From assembly GCA_937937185.1 (NCBI GenBank), contig CALDCO010000226.1, positions 1 to 34,241 on the forward strand: DNA of 34,241 bases. The letters are read 5' to 3'. Below the pieces are notes generated by a model. It was not told where the DNA came from and did not search any database. It was given only the letters and a program-made list of their open reading frames with translations. This DNA is from an uncultured Flavobacteriaceae bacterium (GTDB taxonomy: Bacteria > Bacteroidota > Bacteroidia > Flavobacteriales > Flavobacteriaceae). This document shows, piece by piece, positions 26,067-32,882 of this stretch; position 1 is the first letter of the stretch; each line of letters begins with the position of its first letter. Both the position numbers and the translations under genes were made by a program.

Positions 26067-28025
26067 CTATAAACCTTTTATAAAAGTACCTAAAGATTTT
26101 CCTTTTGGTACATTCATTTTTTTTCTTATGATGTATCTGTAATTATCAACACTGGCAACGCTAATATTAAGCTGTATTCCTATTTGTTTAGATGTTTTTC
26201 CTATCCTAATCATGGTTGCAATTTTTCTTTCTCGATCTGTTAAATTTTCAAAATTTTCACTCATTTTAGATTTAAAGTCATCATTATTTTCATCTACTTT
26301 CGAGTACAGTTGAATTTTCTCTTTATCTCGATCTATATCATCATTTATAAATAATATAGCATCTGAAAGCGCGCATTTAGAATAGTTATTTGCTGGCTTA
26401 ATCTGTTTTAACTGGTTTTTAATTTTTTCAAGTAAGGTGTTTTTTTCGTTAATTTGAAGTGCGAAATCTGTGAGGTTCTTAGTATTATATTCTACTTCAC
26501 GATCTAAAGCTTCTTTTTTTACTTTTAGCAGCTCTTGTTTAGACTCTAAAACTAAACGCTTAGTTTTTTCGTGTTTTCTTTGTCTTAGTACTGTTATTGC
26601 TATAAATAAAAATATAAAAAAGGCACTCCCATAAATAAAACAAATGGTTACTTTAAGTTTTTCTTGTTTAGTTTCAGCAAGTGCTAAAGCCATTTGTTTA
26701 TTATCTAGCTCAGTAATTAGATTTCTGTAATTATATTCTACCTCAAGTATTTTTGTTTTGGTATCTGCCTTTTTTTCGATTAATTTTTCTTTTATTTCTA
26801 TGTATGTATTTAAACTACTATTGCTTTTTTTAATATCTCCCTTTTCTTTATATAAGGTTGAAAGTGCTTTATGCGCGTCTATAATTGTTTCTTGGTAATT
26901 TTTATCTTTAGTATCTCCTTCTCCTAGCTCTAACACACAATGGAATATTTCAATAGCCAGATTGTAGTCTTTCTTACTTTTATAAATTTCTGCTTTCTTT
27001 ACTAAAGATTTAATTTTTTGGACATTATAGTTATTGTCTTTAGCAACCGTTAGCGCAGAGTCGATATATTTTAAGGCTAATTCATTTTTATTGATGCTTT
27101 TGTAACAGTTACTTATTGATCTGTAACCAATACTTATAAGATCTAGCCTATTTACTTTCTTTTTTATACGGAGTCCTTGTTTGAAATACTTTAGGGCTTC
27201 TTTGAAATCTTTTTTCTTAAGATGAAAATTACCAATTTCATCTAGAGTATTAGCGATATTTAGAGAGTCTTTATTAAGGGTGAAAAGGTTTAATGCTTTA
27301 TTAATGTTAGGTAAAGATTCTTCAAGGCGGTTTTGATCGATTAAAATTTCTCCCTTAATGAGATAGTGCAAGGCGATAAGTTGAGATTTATGTTGGCCAT
27401 CGGTTAATTTTTTTGCCAATTCTAGAACCCGATCAATATTTTCTAATGCTTTTTCATAATCATCAATATTTAAATAAATATGTGAAATGCTTAGATGGCT
27501 TACAATTAATTTAAATGCAATTTTTGAATCTTTGTTTTTAATTTTTTTTAATAACGCATTCGATTTAAATAAATTCTCTAATGCTTTATTATAGCGTTGT
27601 AATCTTTTATATGCCATTGCTCTATCATGAAATGCAGAAGCTAATTTCTCATAATTATTCTCATCATTTTTATCTAATAACAATTCTGTTTTTGCGGTAT
27701 ATTCCAGAACGTCATTTTCTTGGTTTTCTGCTGAAGAGTAAGATGTTAAGAGCGATAATCCTTCAACGATATTAAACGTGTCTTTTTCTGCAGTTGCTAA
27801 ATCGACTAAGATTTTAAAGGTTTTAATTACTGCTTTATATTGTTTTTTTTCACTTTGCGCTTCGGCCAGTTTTTTTAGGTAAGTTATTTTGTTAAGGTAG
27901 TTTTGCTCTTTGCTAATTTTTTTCTCTAAATCCTGTAGTGTTTCATCATTCTCAATATTTTCTTGAGCAAACAGACATCCTGAAAAAGCGATATAAAGGC
28001 AAGTGATTATGAAAAAATGCTTCAT
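26067..28025 (-). CDS. Membrane-tethered TPR/LuxR-type transcriptional regulator
   Basis: A 652-residue protein. Residues 1-20 are a signal peptide or N-terminal anchor (FSGCLFAQ). About eight tetratricopeptide repeats fill residues 60-430. A membrane helix is at about 459-480 (VTICFIYGSAFFIFLFIAIT), followed by a basic stop-transfer RQRKHEK. A long coiled coil covers about 485-545, and a LuxR/GerE-type helix-turn-helix (LTDRERKIATMI, then ISVASVDNYRYIIRKKM) occupies 595-652. The architecture implies a periplasmic TPR sensor and a cytoplasmic DNA-binding tail, as in many Bacteroidota regulators. A cysteine at 17 near a lipobox-like position is probably incidental. It is transcribed alone between purL and rsmB; ligand and targets are unknown. 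Confidence 0.9.
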   Translation of the reverse strand: MKHFFIITCLYIAFSGCLFAQENIENDETLQDLEKKISKEQNYLNKITYLKKLAEAQSEKKQYKAVIKTFKILVDLATAEKDTFNIVEGLSLLTSYSSAENQENDVLEYTAKTELLLDKNDENNYEKLASAFHDRAMAYKRLQRYNKALENLFKSNALLKKIKNKDSKIAFKLIVSHLSISHIYLNIDDYEKALENIDRVLELAKKLTDGQHKSQLIALHYLIKGEILIDQNRLEESLPNINKALNLFTLNKDSLNIANTLDEIGNFHLKKKDFKEALKYFKQGLRIKKKVNRLDLISIGYRSISNCYKSINKNELALKYIDSALTVAKDNNYNVQKIKSLVKKAEIYKSKKDYNLAIEIFHCVLELGEGDTKDKNYQETIIDAHKALSTLYKEKGDIKKSNSSLNTYIEIKEKLIEKKADTKTKILEVEYNYRNLITELDNKQMALALAETKQEKLKVTICFIYGSAFFIFLFIAITVLRQRKHEKTKRLVLESKQELLKVKKEALDREVEYNTKNLTDFALQINEKNTLLEKIKNQLKQIKPANNYSKCALSDAILFINDDIDRDKEKIQLYSKVDENNDDFKSKMSENFENLTDRERKIATMIRIGKTSKQIGIQLNISVASVDNYRYIIRKKMNVPKGKSLGTFIKGL

Positions 28026-28221
28026 TTTAAGTATATAAGATCATGTAATTCGCTTTGTATAAAATCAATTCAGTACAAATCATTTTTACTGATCATTTTA
28101 AAATTGTAAAACAATTATTATAAATTTAAATTGGGATATCTAGACTCGTTTTTATTCTCGGGTATTATAGACCGAAGGAGGGTAAGTTTTTTAGTAAAGT
28201 GCAACTATTTTTATTACTTAA

Positions 28222-29436
28222 TTATCCCTTTTCGTTTCTTTTTAGAAGTGCCATATAAAATCCGTCAAAACCAGACTCGTGAGCTAAAATTTTTCTTTCT
28301 TTAACAAAGGTAAACTCATTATTGGCGCCTAAAAATGTTTTAACTTGTTTTTCATTTTCAGATGGTAAAATACTACAAGTGGCATATACTAGTTGTCCTC
28401 CTGGCTTTACCATTTTTGAATAACGTCCTAAAATCTCTGTTTGGGTTTTTTTTATTTTTTCTATAAATTCAGGTTGCAATTTCCATTTGGCATCGGGGTT
28501 TCGTTTTAAAACACCTAAGCCAGAACAGGGAGCGTCTATTAAAACACGATCGGCTTTATCATAGAGTTTTTTTATGGGTTTAGTAGAATCGATAACACGC
28601 ATTTCTACATTATGAGCTCCAGCACGTTTCGCTCTGCGTTTCAATTCTTTTAATTTATTCTCATAAAGGTCCATTGCAATGATTTGTCCTTTATTTTCCA
28701 TTAAAGCCGCTAAATGTAAGGTTTTGCCGCCCGCTCCTGCACAAGTATCTACCACTTTCATTCCTGGTTTTACGTCTAAAAACTCAGCGACCAATTGCGA
28801 AGAGGCATCTTGAACTTCAAAATTTCCTTTTTTAAAAGCTTCAGTGGCAAAAACATTAGTGCGTTCGGTTAATTTTAAAGCATCAGGGTAGTTTTTAATG
28901 TGTTCAGTTTCAATATTAGCATCGAACAAAACAGCTTGAAGTTTGTCTTTGGTTGTTTTAAGCGTATTTACTCTTAAAACAACGGCGGCTTGCTCATTTA
29001 GTGCAGTTATTTCTTTAGACCATATGGCTTCTCCTATTTCTTTTACCGCTAAATTATCTAACCAATCTGGTATCGATTCTTTTATCTTTCTAATTTTGGA
29101 TAATTCGTCAAAGCGCCCTTTTATTTTTCGCGTAGGGGTGTTTTCAAAATATTTCCAATCTGGAAGTTTTATGCCTTTTAAAGTGGCCCATACAGCAAAC
29201 ATTCGCCAAATGTCATCTCTATTAAAAGGCGGTTTAACATTTGCAATTTCAGAATACAAACGTTTCCACCTTACCATATCATAGGTCGTTTCGGCAACAA
29301 AACCACGATCGCGACTTCCCCAACGTTTATCTCTTTTTAAGAGTTGTTGTACCACTTTATCGGCATACATATCCTCATTAAATATTTGTAATAGACCATC
29401 GACCGTGGCAAAGCATAAATTTCTATGTAGTCTCAT
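28222..29436 (-). CDS. RsmB/NOP-type rRNA cytosine-C5 methyltransferase
   Basis: A 404-residue enzyme that methylates cytosine-5 in RNA, most likely 16S rRNA, using S-adenosylmethionine. The SAM-binding motif VVDTCAGAGGKT is at about 228-239. The two family cysteines are C304 (DAPCSGLGVLKRNPD) and C354 (YATCSILPSEN), acting as release and nucleophile residues. An N-terminal NusB-like region includes RWGSRDRGFVAETTYD. I chose ATG at 29434-29436, giving MRLHRNLCFATVDGL, because homologues I remember begin there and GAGGA lies just upstream. An in-frame ATG at 29487 would add 17 residues and has a typical AT-rich leader. The call is solid; the exact rRNA position modified is inferred. Confidence 0.92.
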   Translation of the reverse strand: MRLHRNLCFATVDGLLQIFNEDMYADKVVQQLLKRDKRWGSRDRGFVAETTYDMVRWKRLYSEIANVKPPFNRDDIWRMFAVWATLKGIKLPDWKYFENTPTRKIKGRFDELSKIRKIKESIPDWLDNLAVKEIGEAIWSKEITALNEQAAVVLRVNTLKTTKDKLQAVLFDANIETEHIKNYPDALKLTERTNVFATEAFKKGNFEVQDASSQLVAEFLDVKPGMKVVDTCAGAGGKTLHLAALMENKGQIIAMDLYENKLKELKRRAKRAGAHNVEMRVIDSTKPIKKLYDKADRVLIDAPCSGLGVLKRNPDAKWKLQPEFIEKIKKTQTEILGRYSKMVKPGGQLVYATCSILPSENEKQVKTFLGANNEFTFVKERKILAHESGFDGFYMALLKRNEKG

Positions 29437-29535
29437 TAGTACATCCTCAAGTGTTTCGTTTGTTTTTTTAATATTAATGGGATGCATTTAAATAAACCAA
29501 ACGAGTTAATTTTTTTTATGAATGCGCAAAGGTAA

Positions 29536-29612
29536 TGAAGTGGTTTAAACTTTTTTGATTTAAGTGAAAAAAAGCATTTTTTTAGCCAATTGAAAAAGTT
29601 TAAACCACTTTA
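29536..29612. repeat. Family-A palindromic repeat, short form (77 bp)
   Basis: Outer arms TGAAGTGGTTTAAAC and GTTTAAACCACTTTA. The reverse complement aligns with the long copy at 13960-14122 through GCTAAAAAAATGC, then resumes at TTTTTCACTTAAATC, as if about 86 internal bases had been deleted between T-runs. It lies upstream of both the rRNA methyltransferase and the lipoprotein gene, between divergent starts. Confidence 0.72.
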
Positions 29613-29649
29613 ATTATAAAGTTTATCTGTTTAGGGGTTTTAGAGTTTA

Positions 29650-29671
29650 TTTGAAAGGTTTATCTTTCAAA
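29650..29671 (+). promoter_or_regulatory. Inverted repeat just before the lipoprotein ATG
   Basis: Perfect 8-base arms TTTGAAAG/CTTTCAAA with a 6-base spacer end 11 bp before the start codon. It could be a leader hairpin limiting translation or a dimeric operator. It is not followed by Ts on either strand, so it is not a terminator. Confidence 0.35.
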
Positions 29672-29682
29672 AAAAATATTTT

Positions 29683-30762
29683 ATGAAATTTTTTATCCTT
29701 TTATTTAGTAGTATTCTTTTTTTGTTTTCATGTATGAATAAAGCAGAAAAAAAAGAAATTGAATTATTACGAAATGGGTTTTCTAAAGTCGAAATAGCGC
29801 CTCTTTTACAAGATTCGACATTAAATATTAGGGCTTTAGAGTTTGTAGATAATCATAATGCATTTTTTGCCACCTCTGATGGTCGATTTGGTGCCATAGG
29901 AATTAATTTAATAAGCCAGGAAACTGAAGTTACTATGGCGCCATATATTGCTAAGATCGATACTGTAGCTGCCAATTTTCGTTCAGCAGCAGTGACTTCT
30001 TATGCTGGGTTTTTATTAAGCATTGGTTCGCCAGCATACTTATATAAATGTACTGATTTTGGAGTTACGCCTGTTTATATAGAAGCCCACAAGAAAGCGT
30101 TTTATGATGCGATGGCTTTTTGGAATGACAAAGAGGGGATTGCTATTGGCGACCCCACCAATACTTGTATGAGTATTATTATTACCAGAGATGGTGGCGA
30201 TACTTGGAATAAGTTACCCTGTAATGATTTACCAGAAGTAAAAGCAGGTGAAGCTGCTTTTGCTGCGAGCGATACAAATATTAAAATTATAGGAAATAAA
30301 ACTTGGGTAGCAACGGGCGGGAAAGCAAGTAGAGTTTTATATTCGCCAGACAAGGGAAGCTCATGGACTGTTTTTGAAACACCTATAATACAAGGGACTT
30401 CGACCACTGGCATCTATTCTATTGATTTTTATGATGAGTTAAATGGTTTTGCTATTGGTGGCGATTATACCAAGCCAGAAGAGAATTCGAGTAACAAAAT
30501 AAGAACAAAAGATGGTGGAAAAACATGGGAATTAGTAGCAAATAATCAAAGTCCGGGTTACAGAAGTTGTGTGCAATATGTTCCAAATAGTAACGCAAAA
30601 TCATTAGTTACTCTTGGTTTTAAGGGAATAGACGTTTCAAACGATTTTGGAGCTACTTGGCAACATTTAAGCGATGAAAGTTTTTATACTTTACGCTTTT
30701 TAAACGATAGCACTGCCTATGCAGCTGGAAAAGGAAGCCTAAGTAAATTAGTATTTAAATAA
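29683..30762 (+). CDS. YCF48/BNR-repeat lipoprotein
   Basis: A 359-residue predicted lipoprotein with lipobox cysteine C17 (FLFSC). The rest is a beta-propeller of the YCF48/sialidase-like group. Asp-box motifs occur at about 168-175 (TRDGGDTW), 221-228 (SPDKGSSW), 275-282 (TKDGGKTW) and 319-326 (SNDFGATW), with intervening GFAIGG and GIAIGD strands. Such proteins are often named oxidoreductase or photosystem-assembly-factor-like in Bacteroidota, without evidence for either activity. No sialidase catalytic residues are apparent. Its stop codon is 9 bp from the stop of the convergent gene at 30772, and a solo family-A repeat end lies between and over those stops. Confidence 0.85.
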   Translation: MKFFILLFSSILFLFSCMNKAEKKEIELLRNGFSKVEIAPLLQDSTLNIRALEFVDNHNAFFATSDGRFGAIGINLISQETEVTMAPYIAKIDTVAANFRSAAVTSYAGFLLSIGSPAYLYKCTDFGVTPVYIEAHKKAFYDAMAFWNDKEGIAIGDPTNTCMSIIITRDGGDTWNKLPCNDLPEVKAGEAAFAASDTNIKIIGNKTWVATGGKASRVLYSPDKGSSWTVFETPIIQGTSTTGIYSIDFYDELNGFAIGGDYTKPEENSSNKIRTKDGGKTWELVANNQSPGYRSCVQYVPNSNAKSLVTLGFKGIDVSNDFGATWQHLSDESFYTLRFLNDSTAYAAGKGSLSKLVFK

Positions 30763-30774
30763 TGAAGTGGTTTA
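30763..30774 (+). repeat. Solo end of family-A repeat at convergent stops
   Basis: TGAAGTGGTTTA is identical to the outer 12 bases of the family-A elements. Its last three bases form the stop codon of the minus-strand gene at 30772. An inverted near-match lies at 32434-32454, on the other side of the ECF sigma operon. Confidence 0.4.
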
Positions 30775-31338
30775 TCTAGATTTTTTACCACGTAATTCTT
30801 CTCGTTTATTTTCTAAGGCGTCCCTTTTTTCTTCTCTTTTTTTTATTAATTCACTGCGCTTTTCTCTCATGCCTTCTAACTTTTCCTGACGCATATGGTG
30901 ACGTCGGGTTCTTAATTGTTCTAGAACTTTACGCTTAAAAGAACGGTCTGCATTTTTTAGCAGTAGTATTTTCTTAGCAGACAGCACTTTAGTAAGTTTT
31001 TTTAGATATAATCGTTCTTGTTTTTCTTTTTGTTCTTCAAGTTCAGTGAGTTTATTTAAATGGGCTTGTGCTTCAGAATCTGTTAGGTTCATAATACCCT
31101 CATGGTTTAAGGTTGCTTTTCTAGACTCTCGCAACCGCTTACGATTATTTTCATTTTCGTTGTATATTGGCCAAAATGCTTGTGCTTCACTTTGAGTTAG
31201 ATTTAATTCTTTAGTGATGTGCGCAATTTTTAAGGCGTCCATTTTTTCTCTATTTTGCTTTAGGTTTTTTCCGTTTTTTTGGGAAAAAACATTTAAAGTC
31301 ATAAGCATTAAAATAATAAGAATAGCTGTCTTTTTCAT
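30772..31338 (-). CDS. Periplasmic LTxxQ/Spy-like protein of an ECF sigma operon
   Basis: A 188-residue secreted, highly charged, helical protein. The signal peptide is residues 1-19 (LMTLNVFSQ). The segment ELNLTQSEAQAFWPIYNE resembles the LTxxQ motif of the Spy/CpxP group, and the C-terminal 60 residues are a Lys/Arg/Glu-rich coiled coil. It is the third gene of the sigma factor operon, 11 bp after the transmembrane protein gene. Homologues in flavobacteria carry names such as sensor of ECF-type sigma factor. A role in sensing or chaperoning envelope proteins is an inference from the Spy/CpxP likeness and the context. Confidence 0.78.
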   Translation of the reverse strand: MKKTAILIILMLMTLNVFSQKNGKNLKQNREKMDALKIAHITKELNLTQSEAQAFWPIYNENENNRKRLRESRKATLNHEGIMNLTDSEAQAHLNKLTELEEQKEKQERLYLKKLTKVLSAKKILLLKNADRSFKRKVLEQLRTRRHHMRQEKLEGMREKRSELIKKREEKRDALENKREELRGKKSR

Positions 31339-31349
31339 TGTTTTTGTTT

Positions 31350-31787
31350 TTAATTGTCATATAAATTAATGGCATTATAAAGATCAAAGTCGTCGCCATT
31401 TTCAATTGTAGATTCAATGATGGTATCTATTAAATTGGGGTCCATAAAATCGATTTCATAGAGTTGGTTGTCTTCAAATAAATGTGCCATCTCATCTGCT
31501 TCAAATTCTTCTAAAATATAATTTTCAATCGTTTCATTTTCTACGAGATCTAAATTAAGAGGGGATTCGAAGCGGGTTAACACTATTAGTAATAGCACAG
31601 CCGCCGCAATACTAGAAATAATGTAGCGATAGTTCTTTTTTAATAAAATTAGTTTTGGTGGTTTAAAACCAGAATCTTTTATCGTTTCATTGTTTTTAAT
31701 TTCACTTAAGAGATTATGCTCTAAATCATTAAAATAATTTTCGGGAGTTTTAAATCCAGAGTCTTTTATTTTATTTAATTGTTTCAT
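31350..31787 (-). CDS. Single-pass membrane protein, putative anti-sigma-like partner
   Basis: A 145-residue protein. Residues 1-50 are cytoplasmic in the likely orientation and contain a repeated motif, KDSGFKTP at 8-15 and KDSGFKPP at 37-44. One membrane helix lies at about 55-71 (YIISSIAAAVLLLIVL). The remaining 75 residues are strongly acidic and rich in Asp/Glu. I chose the ATG at 31785-31787 over one 21 bases upstream because MKQLNKIKDSGF starts directly with the motif and leaves a longer leader. It sits between the sigma factor and the Spy-like gene. There is no recognisable zinc anti-sigma motif, so the anti-sigma role is inferred from position and topology. Confidence 0.72.
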   Translation of the reverse strand: MKQLNKIKDSGFKTPENYFNDLEHNLLSEIKNNETIKDSGFKPPKLILLKKNYRYIISSIAAAVLLLIVLTRFESPLNLDLVENETIENYILEEFEADEMAHLFEDNQLYEIDFMDPNLIDTIIESTIENGDDFDLYNAINLYDN

Positions 31788-31855
31788 ATTTATTTCTCTA
31801 GAAAACAAGAGTTTTTTATTCGTCCAATTATAGGACTCGATTTAACTTAAAAGGT

Positions 31856-32398
31856 TTAATTCGCTTTTAAATAGGTTTCAATTTTTTTAACGGCGATATG
31901 ATAGGAGGCTTTAAGTGACCCTTCGCTGGTTTTTATGATTTCTGAAATCTCTCTGTATTTTAAGTTTTGAAAATATTTCATGTTAAATACTAATTGCTGC
32001 TTCTCTGGTAATGTAGCTATTGCCTTTTGTAGTTTTAGCTGAATGTCTTTTCCCTCGAAATAAACATCTGCTTCTAAATTTTTAATGGCTAAATCTTTAA
32101 CCTCTTGGTTGGTTATTTGTAAGCGTTTGGCTTTTGTGTTGATATGAGTAATGGCTTCGTTAGTGGCAATTCGATATAACCAAGAATATAATTTACTATC
32201 GCCTTTAAATTTTTTAATGTTTTGATAGACTTTAATGAATGTGTTTTGTAGCACATCGTCTGTGTCTTCATGAGATTTTACAATATTACGAATATGCCAG
32301 TATAAGCGTTCTTTATATAGTGCAATTAAGGCTCTAAAAGCAGCATCTTTACCTTTTAGCGTTTGTAATTGCGTTATTAATAACTTTTCTTCTATCAA
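31856..32398 (-). CDS. ECF RNA polymerase sigma factor (sigma-70 family)
   Basis: A 180-residue ECF sigma factor. Region 2 spans about 20-90 (ALYKERLYWHIRNIVKSHEDTDDVLQ, split here for length as ALYKERLYW and DTDDVLQNTFIKVYQ, then YSWLYRIATN for -10 recognition). Region 4 spans about 125-178 (LPEKQQLVFNMKYF and YREISEIIKTSEGSLKAS). It has no extension domains. The only possible start is TTG at 32396-32398: no in-frame ATG occurs before region 2, and a TGA lies further upstream. It is first in a three-gene operon with a transmembrane protein and a Spy-like protein, which suggests an envelope-signal circuit and likely autoregulation. Confidence 0.92.
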   Translation of the reverse strand: MIEEKLLITQLQTLKGKDAAFRALIALYKERLYWHIRNIVKSHEDTDDVLQNTFIKVYQNIKKFKGDSKLYSWLYRIATNEAITHINTKAKRLQITNQEVKDLAIKNLEADVYFEGKDIQLKLQKAIATLPEKQQLVFNMKYFQNLKYREISEIIKTSEGSLKASYHIAVKKIETYLKAN

Positions 32399-32433
32399 AA
32401 AAATAAGCTTTACAATTGGACTTCAATTTATAT

Positions 32434-32454
32434 AAAAGGTTTAAAACACTTCAT
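32434..32454 (-). repeat. Solo end of family-A repeat upstream of the ECF operon
   Basis: AAAAGGTTTAAAACACTTCAT matches the right end of the family-A elements (AAAAAGTTTAAACCACTTC followed by AT) at 19 of 21 positions. It faces the solo end at 30763-30774 in inverted orientation. Confidence 0.42.
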
Positions 32455-32460
32455 AGTAAG

Positions 32461-32772
32461 GTCTAGTTTATCTAATAAAAAAATCTAATTGCCCTTGGCC
32501 GTCGTGTAAAAAGTGCACTCTGGTAGCGGGCGACGTTATAAAACGAGCTAGAAATAAATTTAACGATTACGGTTTCGACGATAAACCATATTGGGTACTA
32601 TGAAAAGCTAAATGAGTGAAAGGTGAATTTCATAATGTATAGTATAGGAGTTCTAAAAACGTCTGGTTGAGTGCTTCCAGAAACTTCGGGACAAAACCTA
32701 ATTTTAACAAACGAATGGTGCTCAAATTTAGCTGGTCTTGAGCCTATAGATTATGGGCTTTTAAGAATCTAT
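32461..32772 (+). pseudogene. Possible decayed coding remnant
   Basis: One plus frame stays open from before 32461 to the TGA at about 32602 and reads protein-like, for example AGDVIKRARNKFNDYGFDD followed by KPYWVL. Another frame shortly after gives ETSGQNLILTNEWCSNLAGL and a continuing PIDYGLLRIYE before a stop near 32774, interrupted earlier by a TGA. No intact gene or identifiable family was found. The base composition is locally richer in G+C than the surrounding gap. This could be the eroded end of an old gene or coincidence. Confidence 0.28.
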
Positions 32773-32882
32773 GAATAAGACTAAAGTATTAAACATCATT
32801 TTAATAAAGGCTAATAAGTAAAAATGAAAGATTTTTCTGAGTTTTAATGCGTATATTTATTAAAATCAAAAACTTAAGTATC

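Larger units (their letters stand above)
32399..32882. other. Divergent gap with a solo repeat end and possible decayed coding sequence
   Basis: 484 bp without an intact gene. It holds a family-A-like end (32434-32454), a stretch that reads like broken coding sequence on the plus strand (32461-32772), and an AT-rich leader with a 7-codon mini-frame before the T9SS gene. No clear TAnnTTTG promoter box was seen. Confidence 0.5.

Noticed and set aside
28943-29284. 113-codon plus-strand open frame
   Set aside because: Antisense to the N-terminal half of the RsmB-type gene; no family features.
29437-29487. 17-residue N-terminal extension of the rRNA methyltransferase
   Set aside because: Homologues I recall start at MRLHRNL; the extension is not excluded but is less likely.
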